This document shows, in pieces, positions 30,239-40,843 of a DNA stretch of 64,000 bases. The notes below the pieces were generated by a model. It was given only the letters and a program-made list of their open reading frames with translations, searched no databases and had not been told where the DNA came from. The position numbers and the translations under genes were made by a program. This DNA comes from Arcanobacterium buesumense (GTDB lineage Bacteria > Actinomycetota > Actinomycetes > Actinomycetales > Actinomycetaceae), in contig NZ_CP050804.1 in the NCBI RefSeq assembly GCF_012563545.1, positions 1,736,001 through 1,800,000 on the forward strand, given 5' to 3'. Within the stretch, counting starts at the first letter, position 1; each line of letters opens with the position of its first letter.

Positions 30239-31531
30239 TCAGGCTTGCCAGTTACGGATATTACGCCAAGTTTCAATGTCCTTTTGCTTCCGATCAACGA
30301 TACTGCGCATGTACGTCGTCGTTCCGATCCGAGTAAAAGCGCTCAATAAAACACCGGTACCAACCACAAAAAGCGTCTTTCCGCCAGCCCCTTGCCGATG
30401 ACGATGGAGTGCGGTCGCTAATAATGCGCCAGCTAAGGTAGCTTGGGCAGCCGATCCAATAGCAACCAGCCATGGCCGATCAATATAAATTTTATTAACC
30501 GCCCGCATCATCGAAGGCTCAAGCACGCCTTCGCCAGCAAACTCCCATGCCAACATATCTTCAAAAGACCAGTCATCGGGTGAAACCAACTTTGTTGCCG
30601 GAATCGCTGACAATGCCCCTTTACCTGCTAAAACGTCAGCTATTTCTGACGGTAACCCCAAGGTGCGGATGAGAGTCCGCACTGCTGCTTGTGGTTCAAC
30701 AAGTAACGCATGGCGCATTTCGGCAAAAGTAACATTCACCAAATCTGCAATTGCTAAACGGGCAATGGCACCTGCTCCTAGCTCATCGCACACAAATTCA
30801 TGAGCAACAGATCCCTCGGCAATCCAACCAAACACCGGCATTTCCCCTGCCCAGTCCCATACTAAGCGAGTGTTATCCCGGCGAACCATTAAGACGGGGT
30901 TGGGTTGATTAGCCACATTAGGCGCCAAAGCCATCACATAATTTGGCCGAGGAAAAACTTTTCGGTAGCTTCCCAATGACTCCTCCGAAACCAAAACGCG
31001 CATATTGCCAAGCTTAGATACAACAATTGGAGCTTGTTGCGTATTTGCCATCGAAGGAACTTCTGCCATAGACATATCCGTCATCAGCATCATTGGACCA
31101 GCCGAAAAATCGGGTATTTGTGCCCCACTAATCCCTTGATCAAAATCTTCTTCCCCAGTTACCGGAAGCGGCTGGGCTAGATCGACATCGTCGTCGACAT
31201 CATCGTCAATATCAACTGCACCAATATCGAGAGGACCGTGAACCACCTCACCGTCAAGTTCAACAGCAACTTTACGTAACTTATCTTGCATCTCAACCAA
31301 AAGATCACTGACTGTCAGCCCACGAATCACCGTTCCAGCATCATCAAGCATGGCAACGCGTCGCCGTCGACCACTGATAGCTACCTCAAACTCATACCCG
31401 TGCGCGACATGGCGCCCACGCCCCAAAATCTGTTGCGAAGCGAAAAATTCCGCCACTTTTTCTGGCGTAGTCAAATCAGGATCTAAGATGTCGATATACC
31501 CTTGAACGGATCTCCACGATGTCATGATCAT
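30239..31531 (-). CDS. unknown actinobacterial membrane-associated protein
   Basis: A 430-residue protein I do not recognise. The first half is soluble and acidic (Asp run DVDDDVDLA near residue 112-123, which may be a flexible linker). The middle contains a repeated beta-rich region (NPVLMVRRDNTRLVWDWAGEMPVFGWIAEG). The last 80 residues hold two hydrophobic segments. The ATG at 31531 overlaps the rlmB stop in ATGA, so translation is coupled to rlmB; a second ATG at 31525 is possible. Co-expression with rRNA methylation and cysteinyl-tRNA synthesis may be conserved gene order rather than function. Confidence 0.6.
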   Translation of the reverse strand: MIMTSWRSVQGYIDILDPDLTTPEKVAEFFASQQILGRGRHVAHGYEFEVAISGRRRRVAMLDDAGTVIRGLTVSDLLVEMQDKLRKVAVELDGEVVHGPLDIGAVDIDDDVDDDVDLAQPLPVTGEEDFDQGISGAQIPDFSAGPMMLMTDMSMAEVPSMANTQQAPIVVSKLGNMRVLVSEESLGSYRKVFPRPNYVMALAPNVANQPNPVLMVRRDNTRLVWDWAGEMPVFGWIAEGSVAHEFVCDELGAGAIARLAIADLVNVTFAEMRHALLVEPQAAVRTLIRTLGLPSEIADVLAGKGALSAIPATKLVSPDDWSFEDMLAWEFAGEGVLEPSMMRAVNKIYIDRPWLVAIGSAAQATLAGALLATALHRHRQGAGGKTLFVVGTGVLLSAFTRIGTTTYMRSIVDRKQKDIETWRNIRNWQA

Positions 31532-32511
31532 GCCTTCTTCTGATGGAAATTTCTACGGTTAACATCAAATTGATATAACGCAATACCTGTTGCTACTGCA
31601 GCATTTAATGACTCCATATCGGACGCGATAGGAATTGCCGCAATAGCATCACAGGTGTCTCGAACTAGACGCGATAGGCCGTTACCTTCCGATCCTGTCA
31701 CTATCACAACTGGCACATCAGCCATATCTAACGTGTCAATTGTGGCACTGGCTTCGCCTGCTAAACCAATAACGAAGTAGCCTTCTGACTTGAGTTCTTC
31801 CAAAGCTCGCACCAGATTGGTCTCGCGGGCCACTGGGACGCGAGCAGCAGCTCCAGCCGACACTTTCCAAACCGTTGCGTTCACCCCGGCACTACGACGT
31901 TCTGGAATTAGCACTCCATCTGCCCGAAATGCTGATGCCGAACGCATCGCAGCACCAAGATTGTGCGGATCAGTAACCGAGTCCAAAGCAACAATAAGTC
32001 CCGGTTCAAGATGGTCACGCCCCCGCGCCACCAGTTCTTCTAAATCAACATACTCATAAGGCGGAATTTCCACCGCAATACCTTGGTGGACTTGACCGTC
32101 AGTCATCGTATCTAATTCTTGACGAGTAACCTCAATAAGTTCTGCATTCGATTCAGTTGCTGCCCGCAATACAGTTGCCACTCGATCGTCATTGACAAGT
32201 GAGCCAACAACAAATACCCGGCTAAATGGAATACCTGAAGCCACGATCTCAACAACCGGATTACGGCCTCCTACCAGTTCATATCCTTCAGGAGTATGCA
32301 AGTGGCCACGCAATTTTGGTCCGGCAGCCTTTAACGCTGCCGCTTCGCGGGCGACTTTTTTCTTATACGCCGGATGATAGGTACGTTCTTCAGCTTTTGG
32401 AGTTGGACCCTTACCTTCTAACCCACGACGACGTTGGCCACCTGACCCTACCTTGGTTCCCTTTTTTCGACCTTTTCGCACTGCGCCGGGACGCCCAAAA
32501 TGACCTGCCAT
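31528..32511 (-). CDS. rlmB: 23S rRNA 2'-O-methyltransferase RlmB (SpoU/TrmH family)
   Basis: A 327-residue knotted SPOUT methyltransferase that methylates a guanosine ribose in 23S rRNA. A basic, Gly-rich N-terminal tail precedes an RNA-binding domain starting YELVGGRNPVVEIV, then motif 1 LDSVTDPHNLGAAMRSASAF, motif 2 IVTGSEGNGLSRLVR and motif 3 IPIASDMESLNAAVATGIALYQ. It overlaps cysS (TAATG) and the downstream unknown gene (ATGA). The rRNA it modifies lies 13 kb away in this window. Confidence 0.95.
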   Translation of the reverse strand: MAGHFGRPGAVRKGRKKGTKVGSGGQRRRGLEGKGPTPKAEERTYHPAYKKKVAREAAALKAAGPKLRGHLHTPEGYELVGGRNPVVEIVASGIPFSRVFVVGSLVNDDRVATVLRAATESNAELIEVTRQELDTMTDGQVHQGIAVEIPPYEYVDLEELVARGRDHLEPGLIVALDSVTDPHNLGAAMRSASAFRADGVLIPERRSAGVNATVWKVSAGAAARVPVARETNLVRALEELKSEGYFVIGLAGEASATIDTLDMADVPVVIVTGSEGNGLSRLVRDTCDAIAAIPIASDMESLNAAVATGIALYQFDVNRRNFHQKKA

Positions 32512-33938
32512 TACTTTTCTCCGATCTTCCAGCGCGCACCCGCTGCTGAATCTTCTACAAGAATTCCTGCTTCTTGTAACGAATCACGCAAAGAATCTGC
32601 ACGTTGCCAATCTTTTTCTGCCCGTGCCTGAGCACGCTGAGCCAAAATTGTATGCACAAGGGCATCGAGTGCATCATGATAATGCGCACCAGCCGAATTC
32701 TCTTCACGCCACGGCGTGGCGCATGGATCTAGTCCAAGAACGTCGAGCATAGCACGAACTAAAAGCTGTTCCCGGCGTACACTCTCATCTTCTTCAATAG
32801 CTAACGCATTATTACCAGCGGTAACGTGTTCATGGATAACCGCGAGCGCAGCCGAAACATTAAGATCATCATCCATCGCATCAACGAAATCTTCTGGAAA
32901 ATCTGCTAATTCCAGACCAGCAATTTCTGCCATGGGAACTTCGCCAACTTCATCAATCGCACGCTGAACAAAACCCGAGAGTCTATCCCAGATAGCACTC
33001 GCTTCTGCTAACGTTCGTTCCGAATAAGCAACTGTTGATCGATAATGCACCGTCCCCAACGCCAACCGGACAACAACCGCCGGATGCTCTCGCAGAATAT
33101 TGGCTACGATCAAGGAATTTCCTAACGATTTACTCATTTTTTCCCCGTCGATCGTCACCCAAGCATTATGCATCCAGTACTGGGCGAAACCGTACCCGGC
33201 GCCATGTGACTGTGCCTGCTCATTTTCATGATGCGGAAAACGTAAATCAATACCGCCCGCGTGAATATCAAAAGATTCCCCAAGATATTTACCAGCCATA
33301 GCAGAACATTCGAGATGCCAGCCAGGTCGCCCACGCCCCCATGGCGTCTCCCACGAGGCAGTAGCCGGTTCACCAGGTTTAGCTGCTTTCCACAACGCAA
33401 AGTCACGCGGGTTACGTTTGTCAGCTGCAGATTCGTCGTCGTCAGAAAAATCGTCAAGAGTTTGGCGCGTCAACGAACCATAATCTGGCAACGAAGCCAC
33501 ATCAAAGTACACATTTCCAGGATCGCCCACATAGGCGTGACCCCGATTGATCAACCGCTCAATAAAGGCAATCATTTCTGGAATATGCCCAGTGGCGCGG
33601 GGCTCATAGGTAGGCCGTAGCACTCCTAATGCGTCATAAGCAGCACTAAACTCGTTTTCATAAATATAGGCATGCGCCCAAAATTCCCGGCCCTCTTGAG
33701 CTGACTTAGCCAAAATTTTATCGTCAATATCAGTAACGTTACGAACCATCGTCGTCTCATAACCGCAACGACGCAACCAACGCACCAACACATCAAAAGC
33801 TAGTGCCGAGCGCATATGTCCAATATGCGGTGAGCCCTGTACCGTTGCACCACACAAATAAATACTTGCTTTACCTGGAGTCAAAGAAGTGAACTCGCGC
33901 ATCGAACGCGTTGCTGAATCATATATATGTAGTGCCAT
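32511..33938 (-). CDS. cysS: cysteinyl-tRNA synthetase
   Basis: Class I synthetase of 475 residues. [23 protein letters not shown] includes the HIGH motif and the zinc Cys, [11 protein letters not shown] and [15 protein letters not shown] supply further zinc and active-site residues, and KMSKSLGNS is the KMSKS loop. The long form and N-terminus exclude the mycothiol ligase MshC. ATG 33938 is the start. In many actinobacteria it follows ispF directly; here an MFS gene on the other strand separates them. Confidence 0.97.
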   Translation of the reverse strand: MALHIYDSATRSMREFTSLTPGKASIYLCGATVQGSPHIGHMRSALAFDVLVRWLRRCGYETTMVRNVTDIDDKILAKSAQEGREFWAHAYIYENEFSAAYDALGVLRPTYEPRATGHIPEMIAFIERLINRGHAYVGDPGNVYFDVASLPDYGSLTRQTLDDFSDDDESAADKRNPRDFALWKAAKPGEPATASWETPWGRGRPGWHLECSAMAGKYLGESFDIHAGGIDLRFPHHENEQAQSHGAGYGFAQYWMHNAWVTIDGEKMSKSLGNSLIVANILREHPAVVVRLALGTVHYRSTVAYSERTLAEASAIWDRLSGFVQRAIDEVGEVPMAEIAGLELADFPEDFVDAMDDDLNVSAALAVIHEHVTAGNNALAIEEDESVRREQLLVRAMLDVLGLDPCATPWREENSAGAHYHDALDALVHTILAQRAQARAEKDWQRADSLRDSLQEAGILVEDSAAGARWKIGEK

Positions 33939-34119
33939 GGTGATAATTTTACACGGAAATACCCCAACCGCGGGCACGCACACTTACCCTGGTAAAAACA
34001 TATTTTTACCTAATTAAACATGACTCTAATTGTCACATTGTCAGGACAAATGTTGCGTATCACAGTTTATCTCACGCAAACTACCTCACTTGATCAGTAA
34101 ATAACGATAGATTACAGAT

Positions 34120-35550
34120 ATGAAACTAGAAACAACGTCGCTTCCAAGCAACGATGCTTTCCCGTATTCACCGGAAGACTCATCGCTTGAAACAGCGCCA
34201 AAGAAAACGAACCTCTTTACGAAAAAAATTATTTACTGGGGTTTGTGGGATTGGGGATCGGCGGCCTTTAACGCCATCGTCACTACCTTTATTTTTGCTT
34301 TCTACATTTCCAACCCTGATCTGTTTGGCGATCACGCCAACACGTATTTAGGTTGGGCACTTGGTATTGCTGGTGTCATTATTGCGCTTATCGCACCCGC
34401 GTTAGGGCAGGCAGTAGATCGCTCTGGCAAACGCGCCACTGTACTTTCAGTAACAACTCTTGGCACCGCTACAATTATCGGGCTGCTTTTCTTCGTCAAG
34501 CCAGGCGAAGACTATTTGTTACTTGGTCTGGTTTTAGTTGGAATCGGAAATATTTTATTTGAGACAGGCGGCGTGGTTTACAACTCGCTCCTTTCTGATC
34601 TTGCCCCCAAGGAACACTATGGGCGTATTTCTGGATTCGGTTGGGGATTAGGCTATCTGGGCGGTATTGTCTTATTGCTGATTCTCTTCATCGGCTTCAT
34701 CAACCCCGAGGTTGGTTGGTTTGGTGTCACTAGTAGCAACGGACTTAATGTTCGCGTTTCAATGTTGGTTGCCGCTGCTTGGCTTGCTGGGTTCTCTTTA
34801 CCGCTCATTTTCACACTAAAAAATAAAGAACGTGCAACTGAATCAACTGTTGATGGATTCTTTAATGCTTACCGGGAACTCTTTAAGTCAATTCGTCAGT
34901 TGTGGCGCAATGATCGTATTATTTTGTGGTTCTTAATCTCGTCTGCTATTTACCGTGATGGTTTAGCCGGAGTCTTTTCTTTTGGCGCGATCATTGCTGG
35001 TGTCGCTTTTGGTTTTTCGAATTCAGAAGTGATTTTGTTTGGTATTGCCGCTAACGTTGTTGCCGGCATTTTTACCATCGGTTTTGGTTGGCTTGATGAT
35101 CGTATTGGGGCTGCGAAGGTTATTATTTTCTCCGTAGCTTCGATGGTTTTACTCGGTCTTGGCGTCTTTATTTTCCACGATGGGCTACTGGGCTATTCTG
35201 GTCACGAAATCTATTGGATTTTCGGTTTGGCCTTATGCGTATTCGTTGGGCCGACGCAGTCTGCGTCACGTACGTACTTGGCTCGGCTTGCCCCTGCAGG
35301 TGAAGAAGCTGAGATTTTTGGCCTTTATGCGACGACGGGGCGTGCTGCTTCGCCATTAGCTCCGTTCTTGTATGCAACAGCTATTTCTGCTGGTGCTTGG
35401 CTACTAGACATTTCTCGACACGACGCGGCCTACTTCGGCATTCTCGGCGTTGTTTTCGTCTTGTTCTGTGGCTTGGTCTCTTTTATTCCGGTTGCCCGGC
35501 ACGCTAAACGACTACGCAAAGCAGCTAAAGCATCCAAGACGTCCCGTTAA
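34120..35550 (+). CDS. MFS transporter, UMF1/Atg22-like
   Basis: Membrane protein of 476 residues with about 12 helices. LWDWGSAAFNAIVTTFIFAFYIS at the N-terminus and the glycine-rich GRISGFGWGLGYLGGIVLLLILF are characteristic of the UMF1 (Atg22-like) branch, whose bacterial substrates are not settled. It is inserted between ispF and cysS in opposite orientation. Confidence 0.9.
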   Translation: MKLETTSLPSNDAFPYSPEDSSLETAPKKTNLFTKKIIYWGLWDWGSAAFNAIVTTFIFAFYISNPDLFGDHANTYLGWALGIAGVIIALIAPALGQAVDRSGKRATVLSVTTLGTATIIGLLFFVKPGEDYLLLGLVLVGIGNILFETGGVVYNSLLSDLAPKEHYGRISGFGWGLGYLGGIVLLLILFIGFINPEVGWFGVTSSNGLNVRVSMLVAAAWLAGFSLPLIFTLKNKERATESTVDGFFNAYRELFKSIRQLWRNDRIILWFLISSAIYRDGLAGVFSFGAIIAGVAFGFSNSEVILFGIAANVVAGIFTIGFGWLDDRIGAAKVIIFSVASMVLLGLGVFIFHDGLLGYSGHEIYWIFGLALCVFVGPTQSASRTYLARLAPAGEEAEIFGLYATTGRAASPLAPFLYATAISAGAWLLDISRHDAAYFGILGVVFVLFCGLVSFIPVARHAKRLRKAAKASKTSR

Positions 35551-35571
35551 TAATAACTATTTTTACTCAAT

Positions 35572-35606
35572 ATGGTGGCGGCCTCAGTGGTCGCCACCAT
35601 TGTTTT
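35572..35606 (+). terminator. terminator between the UMF1-type MFS gene and ispF
   Basis: ATGGTGGCG / CGCCACCAT stem (35572-35580 and 35592-35600) followed by TGTTTTA. Confidence 0.85.
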
Positions 35607-35618
35607 AGTGGCGATTTT

Positions 35619-36101
35619 TTAGTTGCGAATCAATAATGCAGTTGCGATGGCGGCTAGGCCTTCTTTGCGGCCGATAAAACCTAAGTGGTCTGTTGTGGAG
35701 GCAGCTACGGATACTGGTGCGCCGACGACACCGGACATTGCTGCTTCGGCTTCTGCCTTCCGTGGCGCAAAGCGTGGTTTTTGTCCAAGGAGTTGAACGC
35801 TAATATTGTTAATCTCCCAGCCTTCTTGGTGCACTAACCGCACGCTTTCCCCTAGTAGGGCGCTGCCACTAGCGCCTGCCCATTCGGGTCGATCTACGCC
35901 AAAAACAGTACCTAGCTCCCCGATACCGGAAGCAATAAGGAGTGCATCGGCTGCCGCGTGGGCAATAACGTCAGCATCTGAATGGCCTTCTAGACCTTGT
36001 TCATCGGGCCATTCGAGGCAGGCAAGGAAAAGTTTTCGGTGAGGTTGGGTTGAAAAAGCGTGGGCATCGACGGCAGTTGCCACGCGCATCATCTGTGTCA
36101 T
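35619..36101 (-). CDS. ispF: 2-C-methyl-D-erythritol 2,4-cyclodiphosphate synthase
   Basis: A 160-residue enzyme of the MEP isoprenoid pathway. [18 protein letters not shown] and the later [17 protein letters not shown] are the metal- and CDP-binding signatures. The N-terminus [13 protein letters not shown] has the family Asp-x-His. The start overlaps the ispD stop by four bases (ATGA), so the two steps are co-translated. Confidence 0.96.
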   Translation of the reverse strand: MTQMMRVATAVDAHAFSTQPHRKLFLACLEWPDEQGLEGHSDADVIAHAAADALLIASGIGELGTVFGVDRPEWAGASGSALLGESVRLVHQEGWEINNISVQLLGQKPRFAPRKAEAEAAMSGVVGAPVSVAASTTDHLGFIGRKEGLAAIATALLIRN

Positions 36102-36805
36102 AGTTCCTCACTGGGTGCGTTATGTAGTGTGCGATATATATGTTCTGCCAAAGTTAGGTCTAGCGGAGTTGTTATTTTCATGGCGTTAATTGAGCCGTCG
36201 ACGACGACGACGTCAATTCCCATACGTTCGATGAGGGCTGCATCATCAGGGGCGGCACTTTGCTCGCTTTGGCTGAGTTTAGCGCCGTCCGCGTGGGCCT
36301 GACGCAATAGTTCGGTAGAAAAGCCTTGAGGTGTTTGCACTGCCCGTAACTGGCTGCGTTGCAAGGTAGATTCCACAATGTTTGTTTCGGTAACAGATTT
36401 GATTGTGTCAATGACTGGTAACACTGGAATTACTGCTTGCGCACCTCGTTCGACTGCCGCCATCACCCGAGATATTATCTCCACTGGCGTCAGTGCTCGC
36501 GCTGCATCGTGGACAAGAACTGAACTGTGCGTCACTGACTTAAGAGCACGTGCTACAGAATCTTGACGTGTCTGACCCCCAGTAACTATCCGTGCCGGTA
36601 ACTGGTAATGATCAAAGATCTCCTGGAATTGATCTTCATAACCACTGGGGGTAGTCACTACACATTCGTTTACCCCGGCCTTTATCATCGTTTGGGTAGC
36701 GTGAACAATGAGTGGAATACCACCTAATGTAACAAGGGCTTTTGGATAGTTTGCTCCTAAGCGCGAACCTGATCCTGCTCCGGCAATGATTGCGCTCCAG
36801 CTCAT
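36098..36805 (-). CDS. ispD: 2-C-methyl-D-erythritol 4-phosphate cytidylyltransferase
   Basis: A 235-residue MEP-pathway nucleotidyltransferase. Nucleotide loop [48 protein letters not shown] and [16 protein letters not shown] are all present. It lies downstream of carD in the usual actinobacterial order carD-ispD-ispF. Confidence 0.96.
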   Translation of the reverse strand: MSWSAIIAGAGSGSRLGANYPKALVTLGGIPLIVHATQTMIKAGVNECVVTTPSGYEDQFQEIFDHYQLPARIVTGGQTRQDSVARALKSVTHSSVLVHDAARALTPVEIISRVMAAVERGAQAVIPVLPVIDTIKSVTETNIVESTLQRSQLRAVQTPQGFSTELLRQAHADGAKLSQSEQSAAPDDAALIERMGIDVVVVDGSINAMKITTPLDLTLAEHIYRTLHNAPSEEL

Positions 36806-36829
36806 AGCGTCTCTTTCCTGCGATAAAGA

Positions 36830-36866
36830 AAATAAGGGCCATACCTAGTTGGTAGGACCCTTATTT
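36830..36866 (-). terminator. hairpin between carD and ispD
   Basis: AAATAAGGGTCCTACCAA with a matching right arm ending CCCTTATTTT lies in the 70-bp gap. It may attenuate rather than fully stop transcription into ispDF. Confidence 0.7.
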
Positions 36867-36874
36867 AAACGTTT

Positions 36875-37420
36875 TTACTCAGCCGATTGAGCTGATTGTG
36901 GTGTTGGGGCCGACTCGCCACTGTCTGGAGTGAGCGTAAATTCCCCTAAAATCTCATTGAGAAGTTCGGCTGCCTCTTCATCACTAATACCGCGACCAAG
37001 AGCAACTTCAGATCCGAGAATGGCGTGAGCTTGTGCCAGCATCCGCTTTTCGCCAGCGGATAGGCCACGGTCACTGTTACGCCGGGTTAGATCACGAACA
37101 ACTTCAGCTACTTTATTCACATCACCAGATGTAAGTTTTTCACCATTAGCCTTATACCGCCGTGACCAATTTGATGGTTCTTCAACGTTTTCTTCCCGCA
37201 ATACTGCAAAAACTTCTTCAAGCTGTTCATCATTGGACACATCACGTAACCCAACTTGTTCAATTGAATCAGCTGGAACCTGAATAACCATATCGCCCTG
37301 AATGATACGCAGTGTAAGATAAAGACGCTTTTCGCCACGCATTATCTTTTCTGAAATATCTTCAATGTACGCAGCCCCATGATGGGGGTAAACAACCGTT
37401 TCTCCGACTTTGAAGCTCAT
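36875..37420 (-). CDS. carD: CarD-family RNA polymerase-binding transcription regulator
   Basis: A 181-residue protein. The N-terminal RNA-polymerase interaction domain [22 protein letters not shown] and the C-terminal helical DNA-binding part ([17 protein letters not shown] onwards) match CarD, which stabilises open promoter complexes at rRNA and other promoters. ATG 37420 is the family start. The C-terminal 20 residues are a Pro/Ser tail. Confidence 0.95.
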   Translation of the reverse strand: MSFKVGETVVYPHHGAAYIEDISEKIMRGEKRLYLTLRIIQGDMVIQVPADSIEQVGLRDVSNDEQLEEVFAVLREENVEEPSNWSRRYKANGEKLTSGDVNKVAEVVRDLTRRNSDRGLSAGEKRMLAQAHAILGSEVALGRGISDEEAAELLNEILGEFTLTPDSGESAPTPQSAQSAE

Positions 37421-37529
37421 GTGGTAGTCTCTCTTATCTCCGCGAACAAGGAATGTTCTTATTCTATCAAAGTTGGACGCTGTCAAGGCATGCGCCTACG
37501 CTAAGGGCGTGAATATGTTCGTTCATGCC

Positions 37530-37582
37530 CCTCATATATGTCAGGGGCACATCCTGCAGATGCGCCCCTGACATATATGAGG
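37530..37582. terminator. large hairpin between carD and gpmA
   Basis: A perfect 19-bp stem (37530-37548 with 37564-37582) and a 15-base loop, positioned just after gpmA. No strong T tract. Confidence 0.7.
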
Positions 37583-37593
37583 TATCGCTACAA

Positions 37594-38334
37594 TTACTTA
37601 CCCTGGTTAGCAACTGCTTCGATAGCTGCCTTTGCAGCTTCTGGATCGAGGTAGGTGCCACCCTTAGTGATTGGCTTGAGAGTTTCCTCATCCAATTCGT
37701 AGTACAACGGAATAGCTGTTGGGATGTTAAGGCCTGAAATTTCTTCATCAGAAATGCCATCGAGGTGCTTAACAATTGCCCGCAAAGAATTACCATGAGC
37801 AGCAATCATTACGGTCTTGCCAGCTTTAAGTTCTGGAACAATCTCGCCTTCCCAGTATGGGAGAAGACGCTCAAGAACATCCTTCAAGCACTCAGTTGCT
37901 GGAATTGGCTCGCCGGCGTAGCGTGGATCTGAATCTTGGGAGAACTCAGAACCAGCTTCAATTGCTGGCGGTGGAACATCGTAAGAACGGCGCCACTGCA
38001 TGAACAGTTCTTCACCGTATTCGTCACGAATTTCCTTCTTGTTCTTCCCTTGGAGCGCACCGTAATGACGCTCGTTGAGGCGCCAGTTACGCTTAACTGG
38101 AATCCAGTGGCGATCGGATGCATCGAGAGAAAGGTTAGCAGTCATAATTGCCCGGCGAAGTAGCGAAGTGAAAAGCAAATCTGGCAAAACATTAGCATCC
38201 TTGAGGAGCTTGCCTGCACGCTTTGCTTCTTCAGTACCCTTTTCCGAAAGTGGCACATCTACCCATCCGGTAAAAAGGTTCTTTGCGTTCCATTCACTTT
38301 CGCCGTGACGGACGAGAACGAGTTTGTATGTCAT
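37594..38334 (-). CDS. gpmA: 2,3-bisphosphoglycerate-dependent phosphoglycerate mutase
   Basis: Glycolytic enzyme of 246 residues. [30 protein letters not shown] holds the phospho-His, [14 protein letters not shown] the second His block and [16 protein letters not shown] the third. Isolated transcription unit flanked by hairpins. Confidence 0.97.
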   Translation of the reverse strand: MTYKLVLVRHGESEWNAKNLFTGWVDVPLSEKGTEEAKRAGKLLKDANVLPDLLFTSLLRRAIMTANLSLDASDRHWIPVKRNWRLNERHYGALQGKNKKEIRDEYGEELFMQWRRSYDVPPPAIEAGSEFSQDSDPRYAGEPIPATECLKDVLERLLPYWEGEIVPELKAGKTVMIAAHGNSLRAIVKHLDGISDEEISGLNIPTAIPLYYELDEETLKPITKGGTYLDPEAAKAAIEAVANQGK

Positions 38335-38450
38335 GTGTGTTCAACTTCCATGGTCGGTAACACTTAAGAGTGATGCGCTCAAGCGCACTACTTAATAGTT
38401 TACGTCTTTTCATGTGTTTAGGGTAGGTCGGAAGCCTTAAAGTTCCTGAT

Positions 38451-38899
38451 ATGTCATTTTTGAACGACATTTATCCGATAGACTACTATCATGAATGCAA
38501 TTTTAATATTCTTTGGCTATTTTTCGGCGGATTTGGGATGTTTTTAGGATACATCTTCGCCGGACTTATTGGCATAGTCTTTATCGTTACCATCCCCATG
38601 TCCATAGCCGCCTTCCGAATAGCCGGTTTTATTTTATGCCCTTTGGACGCAGTGTTGTTCGCAAACCAAATGCCGGCCTTGGTTCCCAACTAATGAATAT
38701 CGTTTGGTTTTTTATCGCCGGTATCTGGCTAGCGATCGGCCATATATTAAGCGCATGTCTACTAGCCATAACAATTATCGGCTTACCGCTAGCAGTTGCA
38801 CACCTCAAACTTATCCCCGTATGTTGTGCGCCGTACGGAAAAATAGTTGTGCCTAATTCGCTCGCCACCCCAGAAACAGTTGTCGTTTACATTAAATAA
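38451..38899 (+). pseudogene. yccF-like membrane protein gene, frameshifted
   Basis: Two YccF domains (DUF307) can be read, but not in one frame. The first copy, ILWLFFGGFGMFLGYIFAG to AAFRIAGFILCP, is in one frame. Its natural continuation, MPFGRSVVRKPNAGLGSQLMNIVWFF, is in the -1 frame from about 38640, and the second copy IVWFFIAGIWLAIGH follows. The shift lies at a T-rich run (38628-38645). The 5' end is also doubtful: ATG 38491 gives a normal start but is in yet another frame. Two small indels, or sequencing errors, best explain this. No good ribosome site is seen. Confidence 0.7.
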
Positions 38900-38921
38900 T
38901 CTCCACCACCTCCTTGCAAAC

Positions 38922-38941
38922 ACATACCCCCGGGGGTATGT
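38922..38941 (+). promoter_or_regulatory. CsoR/CstR-type operator
   Basis: The perfect 20-bp palindrome ACATACCCCCGGGGGTATGT matches the G/C-tract operators of the CsoR repressor family. It lies 50 bp upstream of the first gene of an operon that ends in a CsoR-family repressor, so autoregulation is likely. Confidence 0.85.
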
Positions 38942-38991
38942 TTGTAGGTAATGGTCGGTCACCATGACCACCCAATTCGCAAGGAGAACCC

Positions 38992-39162
38992 ATGTGCTAT
39001 CCCGTAACATGCAAAAATTGTGGCAAAACAACCTGGGGCGGATGTGGCCAACACATCGCATCTGTTAAAGCCAAAGTCCCCGCTAGCCAATGGTGCACCT
39101 GCACCGAAGAGCAAAAGGCAGAAGCTAAAAAAGGCGGCTTCTTCCGCTCATTATTCAGCTAA
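38992..39162 (+). CDS. small Cys-rich (CxxC) protein of the persulfide operon
   Basis: A 56-residue ORF (start MCYPVTCKNCGKTTWGGCGQ) with a strong AAGGAGAA ribosome site. Six cysteines including CKNC and CTC suggest a small metal- or thiol-active protein. The first 25 residues resemble a small conserved bacterial protein found beside rhodanese and CsoR-family genes, whose function I do not know. It is the first gene of the operon. Confidence 0.8.
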   Translation: MCYPVTCKNCGKTTWGGCGQHIASVKAKVPASQWCTCTEEQKAEAKKGGFFRSLFS

Positions 39163-39189
39163 AGACCAGTACCGCTCACAGGAGAAATC

Positions 39190-40812
39190 ATGACCACAAC
39201 CGTTATCGTTGGCGGCGTTGCCGGCGGCATGTCAACCGCTACCCGCTTACGTCGCAACGACGAAAAAATGACCATCATCGTCGTCGAATCATCTAACTAC
39301 GTATCTTTCGCAAACTGCGGCCTGCCCTACTTCATCGGCGGCGAAATCACCGAACGATCCGACCTACTTCTCCAAACGCCACAATCTCTCAAAGACAGAT
39401 TCAATCTCGACGTGCGCACCGGCTCCACCGCCACCGCCATCAACCGACAAGCAAAAACTGTCACAGTCAACGGGCCCGAAGGAAACTACGACATAGCCTA
39501 CGACTACCTCGTTCTTTCACCCGGCGCCCAACCCACAATGCCACCCATCCCCGGCATCGAACACGCACTCACACTACGCACAGTTGAAGACACCGATCAT
39601 ATTATCGATCACATCCAAGCAACTCAGGCACGCAGCGCAGTCATCATTGGTGGCGGATTTATTGGCCTTGAACTAGCGGAAAACCTTACTAAACGTCAGC
39701 TACACACCACAGTTATTGAACGCGAATCCCAAATCATGACGCCGCTCGACGACGAAATGGCTGCCATCGTCGCCACTCACCTTGAAAAGAACGGCGTCAC
39801 CCTGCTGACCAATTCAACAGTCGAAGCAATCGGCGAAAACTACGTCATGGCTGGAGATACCAGAATCGAAGCCGACGTCGTCATTGCCGCACTCGGTGTA
39901 CAACCAGCCTCAAAATTAGCACGCGACGCCGGATTAGCGATCAATGAGCGAGGCGGAATACGCGTCGATCACCAGCAGCGCACCAGTGATCACACAATTT
40001 TCGCCCTCGGGGACGCTGCCGAAAAAACTGATGCTATCAACGGTGACAACATCATGGTTCCACTAGCACAAACAGCCAACCGACACGGCCGATTAGTTGC
40101 CGATATTATCGCAGGACGAAACGTTAGCGCCATGCCGGTACTCGCAACTGCTATTATCGGCGTATTCGGATTAGCGGCAGCTACAACCGGATGGAATGAA
40201 CGCCGAGCCCGCGCAGCAGGTAAAAATATTCGGGTCATCCACACCCATCCCGTCCATCATGCCGGCTACTATCCGGGCGCCACACCGCTCCATCTTAAAC
40301 TCATCATCGATGCAGATAATGATGCTATTTTAGGTGCTCAAGCAGTTGGAACTAACGGCGTCGATAAACGAATTGACGTAATTGCCACCGCAATACGCGC
40401 TGGGCTAGGCGCTAGTGACCTTGCCGATCTCGAACTTGCGTATGCCCCACAATTCGGCTCCGCAAAAGATCCCATTAACATGCTCGGTTTTATTGCCGAC
40501 AACGCCAAACAAGGCGAGAAAACAATCCAATGGCACGAACTAGATCAAGCACTAGCCAACGGATGGACTCTGGTTGACGTTCGTAGCCCAGCAGAGTTTA
40601 GCCGCGGAAGCATTCCTGGTGCTATCAACATTCCAGTTGACGACATCCGTGACCGAATCGCAGAACTAGCAGACAAAAAAGTTCTCGTCCACTGCCAAGT
40701 CGGCCTGCGTGGCCATATTGCTTACACCCTGTTAGACAACTATGGAATCACCACCGCCAACCTCGACGGCGGATATGTTACCTGGACACACGGACAGGAT
40801 GCTCGCCGGTAA
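39190..40812 (+). CDS. CoA-disulfide/persulfide reductase fused to rhodanese domain
   Basis: FAD/NAD(P)H-dependent disulfide reductase of 540 residues with a C-terminal rhodanese domain (CoADR-RHD/Npsr type), which reduces CoA or glutathione-type persulfides and polysulfides. FAD loop VGGVAGGMSTATRLRR, redox Cys43 in SFANCGLPYFIGG (single active cysteine as in CoA-disulfide reductase), NAD(P) loop VIIGGGFIGLELAENL and ALGDAAE. The rhodanese part starts about residue 460 (VDVRSPAEFSRGSIPGAINIP), with active Cys502 in HCQVGLRGH. In an operon with the small CxxC protein and the CsoR/CstR-type repressor. Confidence 0.93.
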   Translation: MTTTVIVGGVAGGMSTATRLRRNDEKMTIIVVESSNYVSFANCGLPYFIGGEITERSDLLLQTPQSLKDRFNLDVRTGSTATAINRQAKTVTVNGPEGNYDIAYDYLVLSPGAQPTMPPIPGIEHALTLRTVEDTDHIIDHIQATQARSAVIIGGGFIGLELAENLTKRQLHTTVIERESQIMTPLDDEMAAIVATHLEKNGVTLLTNSTVEAIGENYVMAGDTRIEADVVIAALGVQPASKLARDAGLAINERGGIRVDHQQRTSDHTIFALGDAAEKTDAINGDNIMVPLAQTANRHGRLVADIIAGRNVSAMPVLATAIIGVFGLAAATTGWNERRARAAGKNIRVIHTHPVHHAGYYPGATPLHLKLIIDADNDAILGAQAVGTNGVDKRIDVIATAIRAGLGASDLADLELAYAPQFGSAKDPINMLGFIADNAKQGEKTIQWHELDQALANGWTLVDVRSPAEFSRGSIPGAINIPVDDIRDRIAELADKKVLVHCQVGLRGHIAYTLLDNYGITTANLDGGYVTWTHGQDARR

Positions 40813-40843
40813 AAGTGCACAACATACCATGCAAGGATTAATC

